From Halobellus limi (GTDB taxonomy: Archaea > Halobacteriota > Halobacteria > Halobacteriales > Haloferacaceae): a DNA stretch of 64,000 nt. The stretch's first letter is position 1; the number at the start of each line of letters is the position of its first letter. The stretch spans positions 143,966-207,965 of the forward strand of contig NZ_CP031313.1 in assembly GCF_004799685.1 (NCBI RefSeq), read 5' to 3'. The notes under the pieces were generated by a model, which saw only the letters and a list, made by a program, of their open reading frames with translations, was not told the DNA's origin and ran no database searches. Of the stretch, positions 25,040 through 33,902 are shown in pieces. Position numbers and translations under genes: made by a program.

Positions 25040-25891
25040 TCAGTACTGTGGGTTCGTATTTTCTTGATCGGGTCGGTCAGCAGTCGATGCAGAATCAAGA
25101 TCAGCAAAAAATTGCATCGTTGCGAAATTCAAACCGAGGCCGATGAAACCGCCAGCGAGAATACCAACCAAGAGCCCGAGGACGGGCACGTTCACGACGA
25201 TCCCAGTCGCTACCGGAGACACAGCGAACACGAACAGCGAAAAGCCGATGGCGTACGTGAGATACGGTCCCCCTTCGATTGCAAGCGCGTACGATGCCCG
25301 AGCCGCGTCAACGAGTCCTCGATCTCGAATGACGATCAGATACGGCGTTCCATAGAAGAGGTACGCCACAATCAGGAAGATTACCATCCCTGGAAGAAGA
25401 ACCAATAGCGCTGCACCACTGAGGCTGCCAGTGAGTGACTCAACCCCGAACACTCCCACTGCAAGCGGCAGTAACACGAGGAATGGAATCGTAGTCAACA
25501 CCAGAAACGGGAGAAAATACGTACGACTGTTTTGGAGAAACGCGTACGGATTACCATCGAGGGCATTGCTGAGACTGCCGAAATAACCCGCTTGGATCGT
25601 TGCCTGAGCGATCACCAAGAGAGGAACCGTGAGGAACACGAATGGCAGCAGCTCGATCGGCAGCCCAGTATTCACGGACACACCGGAATTAGGGACGCTG
25701 ACGAACTGCCACACAGTGATGACCGAAAGCGGAAACCCGAGTTTGAACCCAATGTGGCCGCCATCGAACGTGGTGATCGCTGTGATCTTGTTCGTATCTA
25801 ATAGCGCAAACAGGATCGGAACGAGTACCAACACCAGATGCTCACTCGCACGACTCATCCCTGCCGAAAGGCGTGTCAGAAAACTCGGCAT
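25040..25891 (-). CDS. polytopic membrane protein, unknown function
   Basis: A 283-residue protein with about six hydrophobic segments, for example SEHLVLVLVPILFALL, LPFVFLTVPLLVIAQA, GAALLVLLPGMVIFLIVAYLF and VPVLGLLVGILAGGFIGLGL. The last segment precedes NFATMQFFADLDS and a charged cytoplasmic tail. A loop motif VDAARASYALAIEGG lies between helices. The layout resembles uncharacterised haloarchaeal membrane proteins of the DUF4013/YesL-like sort, but I cannot assign a family. It is monocistronic; about 260 bases without a gene separate it from the exported-protein gene. Confidence 0.72.
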   Translation of the reverse strand: MPSFLTRLSAGMSRASEHLVLVLVPILFALLDTNKITAITTFDGGHIGFKLGFPLSVITVWQFVSVPNSGVSVNTGLPIELLPFVFLTVPLLVIAQATIQAGYFGSLSNALDGNPYAFLQNSRTYFLPFLVLTTIPFLVLLPLAVGVFGVESLTGSLSGAALLVLLPGMVIFLIVAYLFYGTPYLIVIRDRGLVDAARASYALAIEGGPYLTYAIGFSLFVFAVSPVATGIVVNVPVLGLLVGILAGGFIGLGLNFATMQFFADLDSASTADRPDQENTNPQY

Positions 25892-26270
25892 TAGAGCCCC
25901 TCTTCAGTTTCTATTGGAGTGCACAGACCAGTCGAAGGTGACCAGTTGTGGACCGAAGATGTGCGTCGAGGCCGTAATAACGAGGCGATCAGAGTGGTCG
26001 CAACAGAGTGGGGAACCATTTACGACGAAGTCTATCAGAATGGTAGTTAATCCCTTCTGTGACTCAAACAGCTGCAGAGTAACGGACCGGGGCCCCAACC
26101 GATAGCAAGTAAACGGGTGTCGATTAGTCCGTATGCACTGTGAGCCCACCCCCCGTCATCTCAACTCCACCCGCTCGCGTGTATTCGACGCCTACTGATC
26201 GAAGAAACTGACCAATCGTAGTGGAGAATCACCACGAAACGGAGATCCGGATAGTGGGTACGAACTCGGA
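25892..26270. other. intergenic, no supported gene
   Basis: About 380 bases with no recognised protein, RNA or repeat. The end next to 25891 should hold the promoter of the membrane-protein gene. Confidence 0.4.
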
Positions 26271-26582
26271 TCAGACCGGGCCTTTGTATTTGGATTTGAT
26301 TTTGTCGCCTTCCCGCCACTGCCAGTAGTAGTAGCGGTTGTCGTTGATCTCCTTGATCGTAATCGTTGCTTTCGAGGGGACGTCGTCAGGGAGGTCCTCG
26401 GGGCGCTCCTCAGGTGTATCGGTGTCAGCTGCAGCGTCAAGGCGCTCCGCTCTGGCTTTGTGTTCTGCCAAGGCCTCGGCGTAGCGTGCAACCTCCTCAA
26501 GAAGTTCAGGCGAATACTCTTGGAGCGTCGTAACCGCTTCAACAGGGAGCTCAGTCGGTGGCGTGGGTGGCTCGTAGGACAT
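26271..26582 (-). CDS. small plasmid-type protein with WQWREG motif
   Basis: A 103-residue soluble protein. A Pro-rich N-terminus precedes a long helix (ELLEEVARYAEALAEHKARAERL) and an acidic linker. The C-terminus ITIKEINDNRYYYWQWREGD then KSKYKGPV looks like a beta-hairpin nucleic-acid-binding tail, of a type I recall from haloarchaeal plasmid and phage-related loci. Function is not known. The start codon lies 13 bases after copy 2 of the CTTAACCAAC inverted repeat, which is therefore well placed as operator or 5' hairpin for this gene. Confidence 0.65.
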   Translation of the reverse strand: MSYEPPTPPTELPVEAVTTLQEYSPELLEEVARYAEALAEHKARAERLDAAADTDTPEERPEDLPDDVPSKATITIKEINDNRYYYWQWREGDKIKSKYKGPV

Positions 26583-26595
26583 CGTTGTGACTCGT

Positions 26596-26640
26596 CTTAA
26601 CCAACGAAGAGCCGGAGAAACAATAGCTCTGTTGGTTAAG
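26596..26640. repeat. inverted repeat family, copy 2
   Basis: Arms CTTAACCAAC (26596-26605) and GTTGGTTAAG (26631-26640), perfect and extendable by one T/A pair, around a 25-base centre that contains a nested AGAGC/GCTCT pair. It sits directly upstream of the minus-strand gene starting at 26582. Related to 21203-21244 and 42784-42823. Confidence 0.75.
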
Positions 26641-26925
26641 ATGATGGTTGTCTTCTGGTGTGTGAGTCAATCAACATCAAATCGAGTCGATAAAACACCC
26701 CTCGTTGCCGGTGTAAACATCTCTGAGAAGACTGCTCGACGCTGTTCGTTGTTGTCTAGAAGGAAATTGTGTGATCCAATTACCCAACAAAGAACGAGAT
26801 CTTGACCCCTGCGGGTGTCGAACACTGGTACCGGAACGACAGCGACGATCGTGGGTCGTTTTTGTATGTGGTCCCGAAAGGCGACGACGAGATCACCCTC
26901 CAGGAGTAATCGCACCGGGAACAGA

Positions 26926-27249
26926 CTACCGATCGGTCGCAATCTGCAGAGAATACGCGATACACAGGAGCCCGGCAAGCTGGATTACCCTGACGAGGAG
27001 ACGCACGACATTCTGGAGGTCAATCGGAATAATACGGAAGGCGAGCAGCCCTTGTCCGGTGACTGCAAGCGTGTACGTGACACCAAAGAGCAGGATCATC
27101 CCGACCGAGAGCCACCGCATCGAGCGTTCATCATTCCGTCTCAGCCCGCGGTACGCTTGGTAGCCAATATAGAGTCCGATTAGCGCCGAGGCCGTTGCTG
27201 CCAGCCCCGCAAGCAGCCCAACAGGGGAGCCGAGTCCGACAACGGACAT
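26926..27249 (-). CDS. three-TM membrane protein of the HTH-linked family (DUF7521-like)
   Basis: A 107-residue membrane protein with three hydrophobic segments: PVGLLAGLAATASALIGLYI, then SVGMILLFGVTYTLAV, then LLVRVIQLAGLLCIAYSL. A YQAYRGLRRNDERSMRWLSVG loop follows the first helix. The start is set at 27249 because TGATG joins the stop of the HTH gene and this ATG, a sign of coupled translation. A second such pair is at 46384-47072, with loop LAYRGYRRNKSRPMLFVAVG. In haloarchaea this membrane protein commonly follows an ArsR-like regulator, which suggests a membrane-coupled regulatory unit. Confidence 0.8.
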   Translation of the reverse strand: MSVVGLGSPVGLLAGLAATASALIGLYIGYQAYRGLRRNDERSMRWLSVGMILLFGVTYTLAVTGQGLLAFRIIPIDLQNVVRLLVRVIQLAGLLCIAYSLQIATDR

Positions 27250-27614
27250 CAGAACTTCCCCCACAGGCGCGTCAACTGATCTGCGACGTCGTCACTTTCT
27301 GGCCCTCGGTTGAGGTCCCATCGGAGTTCACCATCCGAAATAGTGACCTCAAATCGATGCAACCTGGACACGTACACCGTCTCGTGATGGCCATCCGATC
27401 GCGGTCGGGTCCGCTCACCAACGAGATCGACATCGCTCAAACGGTCGAGCCGTCGATAAATCGACGACGTGGAAAGCCCACAGTGCTCACTCAGTTCGGT
27501 AGCCGACATTGGCCGGTCGCTGGTCGCCACCAGAATCGACCGTGTGTGCTCGTCGTCCAACAACGCGACGACGGTCGCGAGGTCCACGTCGGCCATCTCT
27601 TGCTCAGATCTCAT
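27249..27614 (-). CDS. ArsR-like winged-helix transcriptional regulator
   Basis: A 121-residue DNA-binding protein starting at 27614 (MRSEQEMADVDL), or at 27596 if the internal Met is used. The winged helix runs through VVALLDDEHTRSILVATSDRPMSATELSEHCGLSTSSIYRRLDRL, with recognition helix STSSIYRRLDRL and wing TRPRSDGHHETVYV. The C-terminal ISDGELRWDL strand is shared with the homologue at 46725 (LDDGTLSIQV). It is the first gene of a two-gene unit with a three-TM protein. A TATA-like sequence (minus strand aatacagtactttt) lies about 15-28 bases upstream. Confidence 0.85.
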   Translation of the reverse strand: MRSEQEMADVDLATVVALLDDEHTRSILVATSDRPMSATELSEHCGLSTSSIYRRLDRLSDVDLVGERTRPRSDGHHETVYVSRLHRFEVTISDGELRWDLNRGPESDDVADQLTRLWGKF

Positions 27615-27705
27615 TAGGTATGTACAAAAGTACTGTATTCCAGACACGAGCACATCGCAGGAGAACCACTGTCGGCCCCCGTTTACTGGCACCCGTGCGG
27701 CGACA

Positions 27706-28950
27706 TCACGCATCGGTTTCCCCCCGCAAGTCCACGGTAAAGAGTACGTGGAAATGAGTGCCGCCCGTCGAGTACACGAGGGAGATGCCCTCTGCATCCA
27801 GGTGATCGCTCAGATCGACGGTCGCCTCCGCACCAGGTGACACTGAATCATCGTCGCTGTCCGACCAGAGGGGCTGTTTCTCGAGTTCGCCAAAGTCCTC
27901 CGGGCGATCGAGGTCGTAATAAAGCCGGTCCGCGGAGACCGACTCACCAGCCTCGTGTCGAAACGTGACGCGCGTTGCGTCCGCGTCTTGGGTCACACCC
28001 CACGTCACTTGTGGGAGGTCGTACTCGGGCGCAATCTCGGTATTTGAGTTGAATGGGACTTGCGCTTCAACCGTCGCAAGCGACCCGTCGATCTGGACGT
28101 CAAACGTTTCGGCTTCCGTAGTGAATCGATATCCACCTTCTTTCAGCGCCTGCTTCAGCGCTGATTCCGCCGGCACACGGTCGTTCTCGTAGTGATAAGT
28201 GACGACTTGATACGCCGTCTCGCCATCGAATCTGAATGCATCGGCGAGCATCGCTGGTCGGCCTGTCGGATCGTGGATGTCCGTGTTGACGAGGAGATGA
28301 GCGTTCCCACCAGCGGCCGTTGTGAGCTGTTCGAACCGTGCGTTCTCCTCGTGATATCGAGGCCGTTCCCCAGCGCCGGCATCGATCACCGCCTCGAGCT
28401 TTGGCTGGTCGTGTTGTTGTACACTCGTCCAGACAACGACGCCGTCGCCGACAGCGACACGACGGGGCACGTCCGAACGAGCGAACACAACGTAGTCTCG
28501 ATACTGGCCAGTGCGTTCGTAGCCGCTGTCAGTGATGGTCTGAGTGACCTGCGTCCGGTCGAAGGAGGCCTCGATGACGGTGCCGAAGATCGAATCAACG
28601 AGGAGGTCGTAGTTCTCGAAGCCGATGCCAAAGTAATTGATATTCGCCTTACTGTAGGCACGCCGCGCGATGAACTCCTCGGGAGCGTCGGGTCGAGGAG
28701 CGGTCGGCTGTACGGTGGCGAAAGAATACCGATCGGGTGGGGATTCTACACTCGTTGGTGCGGGGAGCCATCGTCGATACGCCGGATCACCCCCGCTTGG
28801 GACAGTCAGGCGACCATAGCGCTGATTGCCACCGAGTGGGGGGAGACTGGAGAGACATCCAGCAGTCAGTAGTGGGAGAGCTGCACCGCCGGCAGCGAGG
28901 AGCTGTCGACGTGTTCGGTCGTTGGAGGGCCGATGTCGTTGTGGGGACAT
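27706..28950 (-). CDS. Tat-exported lipoprotein, unknown function
   Basis: A 414-residue protein. The N-terminus has the twin-arginine signal NDRTRRQLLAAGGAALPLL ending in the lipobox LTAGC, so it is an outer-face lipoprotein. The mature part is acidic, with no membrane segments and no Cys beyond the lipid anchor. It contains YFGIGFENYDLLVDSIFGTV near the start and a beta-rich end (YSTGGTHFHVLFTVDLRG). I recognise no enzyme motif. The start at 28950 is preferred over 28965 because it places the RR pair at normal distance. It probably belongs with the membrane module downstream. Confidence 0.78.
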   Translation of the reverse strand: MSPQRHRPSNDRTRRQLLAAGGAALPLLTAGCLSSLPPLGGNQRYGRLTVPSGGDPAYRRWLPAPTSVESPPDRYSFATVQPTAPRPDAPEEFIARRAYSKANINYFGIGFENYDLLVDSIFGTVIEASFDRTQVTQTITDSGYERTGQYRDYVVFARSDVPRRVAVGDGVVVWTSVQQHDQPKLEAVIDAGAGERPRYHEENARFEQLTTAAGGNAHLLVNTDIHDPTGRPAMLADAFRFDGETAYQVVTYHYENDRVPAESALKQALKEGGYRFTTEAETFDVQIDGSLATVEAQVPFNSNTEIAPEYDLPQVTWGVTQDADATRVTFRHEAGESVSADRLYYDLDRPEDFGELEKQPLWSDSDDDSVSPGAEATVDLSDHLDAEGISLVYSTGGTHFHVLFTVDLRGETDA

Positions 28951-29183
28951 ACCGCAGTCTAACACTGAAGCCTCACGGCTGTATAAGTGAAGTCTCAGCC
29001 TCAGCCGAGTGCAGTCCGTCGATATGTTTTTATATCCGAGTGGATGGATGCACTCGCACCTGAAATCCGGACTACTGTGGCGGGGGCACAGAGTCCAAAG
29101 CGAGTACGAAATACACCGGAAATATGGGAAACGCAGTCAGAATAACGAGGGCAGCCGACCACGGAGCCGGAAGATGATGGCAT

Positions 29184-29846
29184 TTACCTCGATTGGCCAG
29201 CAATTTTGTGAGCCATTCGTGCGTGCGCTTTCTGTAGGTGGGCCGCTGCCGTAGAGGAGGCACAATCCAACTCCGCAGCAACGTCTTCGACAGACGCAGT
29301 ACGCGGAACCTCGTAGTATCCAAGGTCAACGGCGACCGTCACTGCCTCTCGTTGACGTTCGGTTAGGAGCGATGCAGAGACGTCCAATCCCTGCCCGTAT
29401 GCACTGAGCTGTTCGATCTGCACATCAAATTCGGCGGGGAACTCATCAACGACCGCCTGAATATCCTCTGGCCGGCCGATGATCTCCATTCTCGTGTCTC
29501 CACCGTCGGTAAATTCGATCGGTGGGATAGTGAGTATGCGGCGGTGAAGAAACGGTTCTCGAAACACAGCATCTTCCTCGCGGGTCGCGTGTTCGACGTA
29601 CACATAAAACGACTCACTGTCGAGATGGGCGGTCGCGTAGTCGGTGACGAAAGGGGCATCCTCAAGGGCAGCACTGTATGCTTCGTGGTCACCGACGACG
29701 CGGAAGAGCATCACGTCAATTTCCTCGGGCGTCGTCGTCCAGTTCCACAACTGCGTGAGAGATGCGTCGTCGCTCTCCATCAAAAACTCGTGCATCGGAT
29801 TTCGGGAGGCCGACGGTTCTCGAACCGTGAGTTGGACGTATTTCAT
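29184..29846 (-). CDS. Bat-type HTH-10 transcriptional regulator
   Basis: A 220-residue regulator. Residues 1-150 form the N-terminal sensor region typical of bacterioopsin-activator-like proteins (RNPMHEFLMESDDASLTQLWNW). Residues 158-215 form the HTH-10 domain LTERQREAVTVAVDLGYYEVP followed by ASVEDVAAELDCASSTAAAHL. It is divergent from the NuoCD gene at 29995, and a TATA box lies 17-25 bases upstream of its start, so it is probably leaderless. The closest homologue in the window is the regulator at 52796. It probably controls the NuoCD/zinc-protein operon; effector unknown. Confidence 0.88.
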   Translation of the reverse strand: MKYVQLTVREPSASRNPMHEFLMESDDASLTQLWNWTTTPEEIDVMLFRVVGDHEAYSAALEDAPFVTDYATAHLDSESFYVYVEHATREEDAVFREPFLHRRILTIPPIEFTDGGDTRMEIIGRPEDIQAVVDEFPAEFDVQIEQLSAYGQGLDVSASLLTERQREAVTVAVDLGYYEVPRTASVEDVAAELDCASSTAAAHLQKAHARMAHKIAGQSR

Positions 29847-29862
29847 TTTCTGCTGGGTGTGG

Positions 29863-29871
29863 TATATTAAA
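29863..29871 (-). promoter_or_regulatory. TATA box of the HTH-10 gene
   Basis: Minus-strand tttaatata, 17-25 bases before the ATG at 29846; spacing fits a leaderless or near-leaderless transcript. Confidence 0.55.
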
Positions 29872-29994
29872 GGACGCGAGTGTGTCCGACTAAATTATTT
29901 TCCAAGTTAATAGATAACTATCAGACGTTATGGTACCGGGATGCCCCGTACGTGAATCGGGTTTGACTACAGTTGGAGTGTGGTGGTGACAACG

Positions 29995-31674
29995 ATGAGC
30001 CTACCAAATCCCGAGCAATCGCCGCAGGCGATCGAGCACTCACCAAACAGCCTCTACGACGAGATTGTAGCCCTACTAGGAGACCGAGTGATCGCTCACG
30101 AAGAGCACCTCAATGCCGACGGGTTCGTGATCAGACCCGACACAGTGCGGGACGTTCTCCAAGATCTCAAGACGGAAGCAGGGTTTGATCACCTCTCCTG
30201 TATCACCGCCCAGGAGTATCCGGATCGATACGAAACCATCTACCATCTGAAGAGCTATGCGGACCCGACGCGCGAACTGTCGATCGTGGTGCCGACGCCA
30301 ACAGGAAAGCCAAAAAGCCAGAGCGCCGAGCCAGTATTTCGAACGGCCGAATGGCACGAACGAGAGGCGTACGATCTCGTCGGGATCTCCTACGACGACC
30401 ACCCGGATTTACGGAGGATTCTTCTCCCGGAAACGTGGCACGGCCACCCCCTCTCACAGAATTACGATCAGGACCGTCCACAAATCGTCCCGTTGGAAGA
30501 ACACGCCAACCCGCTCGACGAGGACCACCGTGGGTCGGGTGCGGAGTCGGATACGATGTTTCTCAATATCGGTCCGCATCACCCGTCTACGCACGGCGTC
30601 CTTCACGTAAAGACCGTTCTCGACGGAGAAGTTGTGGTCGATGTCGAGCCAGACATTGGCTACATTCACCGGTGTGAAGAGCAGATGTGCCAGCAGGGAA
30701 CGTATCGGCATCAGATTATGCCGTATCCCGATCGGTGGGACTGGAGCGGCGCGGGCCTGCTGAACGAGTGGGCGTATGCTCGAACTGCAGAGACACTAGC
30801 CGATATCGACGTCCCCGAGTACGCGAAGATAATCCGGACGATGTCGGCGGAGCTCTCGCGGATGCTCTCACACTATCTGGCCGTCGGGACGTACGCGTTG
30901 GACGTCATCGGCGAATTCACTGCGGCGTTTATGTACGCTATCAAGGATAGGGAGCGGGTCCAGTCGCTCTTGGAGGATTTGACCGGTCAGCGATTGATGT
31001 TCAACTACTTCCGGCTGGGTGGCGTCGCGTGGGATCTCCCGGAGCCACGCGCGGAGTTCCTCGAAGCAGTCCGCGAGTTTGTGGCGACGGTCCCCGAACG
31101 GATCGATGAGTATCAGGATCTGCTTATCAATAACGAGGTGTTCCAGTTGCGGACGATCGATACTGGCGTGCTCGATCCCGAAGCTGCCAAATCGTACGGG
31201 TGTACGGGGCCTGTCGTCCGCGGTTCGGGGGTCGATTATGATCTCCGCCGCGACGATCCGTACGGGTATTACGAGGAACTCGACTGGGAGGTCGTCACGC
31301 AGGACGGTTGTGACAACTTCGCCCGGTTGCTCGTCCGCCTCTACGAGCTTGCTGAATCGGCGAAGATCATCGACCAATGTGCCGATCTGCTTGAAGAGTG
31401 GCCTGCGGCGGACCGAACAGTGCAGGCAAACGTTCCGCGAACTCTCAAACCCGGTCCCGACGTCGAGATATACAACGCTGTGGAGGCGGCCAAGGGTGAA
31501 CTCGGTATCTACATCCGGGCAGACGGCACGGACACGCCCGCGCGGTTCAAAATCCGGGGCCCGTCGTTCTCGAACCTCTCGGCACTCCCAGAAATGGCCG
31601 AAGGAGAGTTCGTCGCCGACCTTGTTGCAACCATCGGGAGTCTCGATACGATTATGGGGGAGGTCGATCGATAA
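29995..31674 (+). CDS. nuoCD: stand-alone NADH-quinone oxidoreductase subunit C/D fusion, copy 1
   Basis: A 559-residue fusion of Complex I subunits C (about residues 20-170) and D (180-559) of the peripheral arm. NuoC motifs are EWHEREAYDLVGISYDDHPDLRRIL. NuoD motifs are NIGPHHPSTHGVLH, with the quinone-site His, then EPDIGYIHRCEEQMC, the MPYPDRWDW region and the C-terminal TIMGEVDR. The Cys pairs of [NiFe] hydrogenases are absent. No NuoB, I, H or A-N genes are nearby. The stop overlaps the zinc-protein start (TAATG), and an HTH-10 regulator is divergent. The ATG at 29995 is used; a GTG at 29980 is possible. A second copy is at 62017. Confidence 0.92.
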   Translation: MSLPNPEQSPQAIEHSPNSLYDEIVALLGDRVIAHEEHLNADGFVIRPDTVRDVLQDLKTEAGFDHLSCITAQEYPDRYETIYHLKSYADPTRELSIVVPTPTGKPKSQSAEPVFRTAEWHEREAYDLVGISYDDHPDLRRILLPETWHGHPLSQNYDQDRPQIVPLEEHANPLDEDHRGSGAESDTMFLNIGPHHPSTHGVLHVKTVLDGEVVVDVEPDIGYIHRCEEQMCQQGTYRHQIMPYPDRWDWSGAGLLNEWAYARTAETLADIDVPEYAKIIRTMSAELSRMLSHYLAVGTYALDVIGEFTAAFMYAIKDRERVQSLLEDLTGQRLMFNYFRLGGVAWDLPEPRAEFLEAVREFVATVPERIDEYQDLLINNEVFQLRTIDTGVLDPEAAKSYGCTGPVVRGSGVDYDLRRDDPYGYYEELDWEVVTQDGCDNFARLLVRLYELAESAKIIDQCADLLEEWPAADRTVQANVPRTLKPGPDVEIYNAVEAAKGELGIYIRADGTDTPARFKIRGPSFSNLSALPEMAEGEFVADLVATIGSLDTIMGEVDR

Positions 31675-31970
31675 TGGCATCAATTCGGTCTGTTCGCAAC
31701 ACAACCGGTGAGGAAGTCGTCTGTATTGCCTGCGGTGACACGATCTCGCGTTCGGATGCCCGCGAATACGATAAATACGGGGACCGATGGGACCGCGAGG
31801 GGAAGACCTTCGAGTACCTCTGTAAGCCGTGTCACCGCGACTGTTGTCACCAACCACGAACGGGGCTCGAAGAAACGCTGATCAACGCGGGAGCTGGTGA
31901 AACCGAGCAACCCACCTTTCTTCGACAGTATCGACGACTCGCCGCAGACAGTCAACAGACAGAATCGTAG
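31674..31970 (+). CDS. small zinc-binding protein coupled to NuoCD, copy 1
   Basis: A 98-residue protein with CIACGD near the start and CKPCHRDCCHQ in the middle, giving a likely zinc site of two CxxC pairs plus His. Between them is the conserved ARxYDKxGDRWDREGK segment. The C-terminus GLEETLINAG is helical. The start shares one base with the NuoCD stop, so the two are translationally coupled. The same arrangement recurs at 63657 with strong similarity. It could be an assembly or redox-linked factor for NuoCD; no characterised homologue is known to me. Confidence 0.8.
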   Translation: MASIRSVRNTTGEEVVCIACGDTISRSDAREYDKYGDRWDREGKTFEYLCKPCHRDCCHQPRTGLEETLINAGAGETEQPTFLRQYRRLAADSQQTES

Positions 31971-32138
31971 AGATATTCCCTCGAGGAGCGTATGTGAGTG
32001 TGGACCGAAACGGGTGGCCTACCTTCGATCTAGGAGATCAGCAGTAGTCCTGATTTTACCGGCTGATGTTGCACCGCGCCGCCCGCCCCCGTTCGCCAAA
32101 GGAAGATCGGACAGCCGATTGCTACCGCTCCGATGTGG

Positions 32139-33029
32139 TCACTCGACGATAATCGCTCCTCGCATTCCCAGAGTTTCGTGAGGATCACACCGATATCGAT
32201 ACGTTCCAGATTCTGCGAACGTCTGTGTGAACTGCACACCTGACGTCGAAACGACGCCATCAGTGCCGATATCGTGATCCTCGAACGTCACTGTATGAGG
32301 GCCACTGCCGGCCCACTGCCATTCGACAGTCGTCCCGGAAGCGATCTTCAGTACTGGTGGCGTAAACACGAACGGGTTGTTGGTATCTGGTGCGCCGACA
32401 GTAACTGTCGCCGTGTCAGTGTCGGTGCGATCGACGACGTCACCGGTGAAATTAGGCGCTCTGGCGACCCAATCATCAACCGCAGGATAGCCCGTCGAAG
32501 GTACCTCTTCGACGATTACTGCTCCCTTCATTCCGGCGTCTTGGTCTGGCTCGGATATGAACTGATAGACACCGGGCTCCTCGAAGATGTAGTGATAACT
32601 AGTGCCCGATTGGGCGTTCGGCGTGCCGCTATCGAACGTGCCGTCGACGGCGACCACGTTGTGTTCGTCACCGTGGCCGGTCCAGTCCCAGCGGACGTTC
32701 GTCATCGGTCGCACGTGGATGACCGGCGGATCAAATGCAAGCGCATCGCCAACCGGTTCACCAACGGTGATCGTCGGCTGGACACCCGCACCGAACCGTT
32801 TCGGGGTGCCGTCATACCCGTTCGCATCCGCGAGCCACGTTTCCAGTGATTCCATAGGAGTCGTGGATGTGCTTGCCGTGTCCGTTGCCGTCGATGGCTC
32901 CGTCGTTGGAGGGGCCGGTCCCGTCGATGGTTCCGCTGCGTCAGTTGTCGTAAGACAGCCAGCCATACCGAGAAAGCCAGCGAGGGCGGTTCCTTTGAGG
33001 TACGACCGTCGGGAGGGAGACCAATTCAT
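32139..33029 (-). CDS. halocyanin-like blue copper lipoprotein, two domains, one degenerate
   Basis: A 296-residue Tat lipoprotein (SRRSYLKG signal, lipobox GMAGC with C25) of the plastocyanin fold, an outer-face electron carrier. It has a Thr/Pro-rich linker and two cupredoxin domains. Domain 2 (about 190-296) has a complete copper set: H245, C281, H284 and M289 in YRYRCDPHETLGM. Domain 1 (about 65-175) keeps H123 and M167, but the aligned Cys and His are S159 and D162 in YQFISEPDQDAGM, so it should not bind type-1 copper. The start is at 33029 because the extended frame begins only with TTG. It is convergent with the NuoCD operon. Confidence 0.88.
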   Translation of the reverse strand: MNWSPSRRSYLKGTALAGFLGMAGCLTTTDAAEPSTGPAPPTTEPSTATDTASTSTTPMESLETWLADANGYDGTPKRFGAGVQPTITVGEPVGDALAFDPPVIHVRPMTNVRWDWTGHGDEHNVVAVDGTFDSGTPNAQSGTSYHYIFEEPGVYQFISEPDQDAGMKGAVIVEEVPSTGYPAVDDWVARAPNFTGDVVDRTDTDTATVTVGAPDTNNPFVFTPPVLKIASGTTVEWQWAGSGPHTVTFEDHDIGTDGVVSTSGVQFTQTFAESGTYRYRCDPHETLGMRGAIIVE

Positions 33030-33162
33030 CGCAACTGTGCGTTTTGACAAACTAGAGGAGTATGGATTGGGTGAAAGTCACAGATTGGTACTCGGAGGCA
33101 TATTTATTACCAGAGCGTGAATCCATTTAGCGTTAGGCAACGTTAAGCACCATTTCCACAGG

Positions 33163-33819
33163 TTACTGCACGATAGCCGTGAATACCCGTCGTTCGATTT
33201 TTCGTAGATGTTCACCAGCCGTTGTCGGAGCGATATCGAGTTGCTCCGCGATGGATTCGTGTGTCGCTTCTCGGGGCAGTTCATAATATCCAACGTCCAA
33301 GGCCGTCTCGAGTACTTCTCGTTGCCGAGCCGTGAGCAGTCGCGTCAACGCGTGCTGATCCGGTGAGTATGAACCGGTTTCGAGCACTTCGATCTCGAAC
33401 GGGGCGTCGTCAGTCAACGAGTCGAATAGATCCTGTAAGTCGAGTTCATCACCGAGATATGTGATTCGGAGCGACCCGTCGGCGTTGATCTGGATCGGCG
33501 TGTCAACGACGATTCCCGGCCTGTCGCCCCGTCGCATCAGTTCCGCTGTCGGCGGTGACAGCTCGAATTGGGTCACTGCCATCCACCGCTCTGTTCCGGA
33601 AACTAGGAACTCTTTGACGTACGGTGATGCCTGCATAACCTCAATGTAGCTCGACTGGTCACCGCTTCCCTCAGCGAGCATCAGAACGGTGTCATCATCG
33701 AGAAGTTCGACGTGGTGGATCGCTTCTCGGGCGAACGATGTCGCCTCTCCGAGCGCTTCACCGAGCGGATGCAACGGGCCTGTTCCGGCCGCTTCGGCGC
33801 GAACTGTGAGATACCGCAT
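33163..33819 (-). CDS. Bat-type HTH-10 transcriptional regulator
   Basis: A 218-residue regulator starting MRYLTVRAEAAG at 33819. The sensor part includes REAIHHVELLDDDTVLMLAEG. The C-terminal HTH-10 is LTARQREVLETALDVGYYELP followed by ATHESIAEQLDIAPTTAGEHL. It is nearest to the frameshifted regulator at 61195 (both begin MRYLTV and share AIHHVELL), not to 29184. A TATA-like minus-strand ctttatttattc lies about 20-32 bases upstream. It is divergent from the monooxygenase operon at 33903 and follows the halocyanin on its own strand, so either may be its target. Confidence 0.88.
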   Translation of the reverse strand: MRYLTVRAEAAGTGPLHPLGEALGEATSFAREAIHHVELLDDDTVLMLAEGSGDQSSYIEVMQASPYVKEFLVSGTERWMAVTQFELSPPTAELMRRGDRPGIVVDTPIQINADGSLRITYLGDELDLQDLFDSLTDDAPFEIEVLETGSYSPDQHALTRLLTARQREVLETALDVGYYELPREATHESIAEQLDIAPTTAGEHLRKIERRVFTAIVQ

Positions 33820-33902
33820 TGGTCTCTTCCACGTATCGAATAAATAAAGAACTGTGTATACAGGGCAGTAACCCTTGTCCTCTGACTCACCTAGCGTGAG
33901 AT

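Noticed and set aside
29995..31674. NuoCD read as [NiFe]-hydrogenase or formate hydrogenlyase large subunit
   Set aside because: Neither the N-terminal nor the C-terminal CxxC metal ligands are present; the end TIMGEVDR is that of NuoD.
30868..31857. Minus-strand frame of 329 codons inside NuoCD
   Set aside because: Antisense to a clearly coding gene with all family motifs; composition is Arg-rich shadow.
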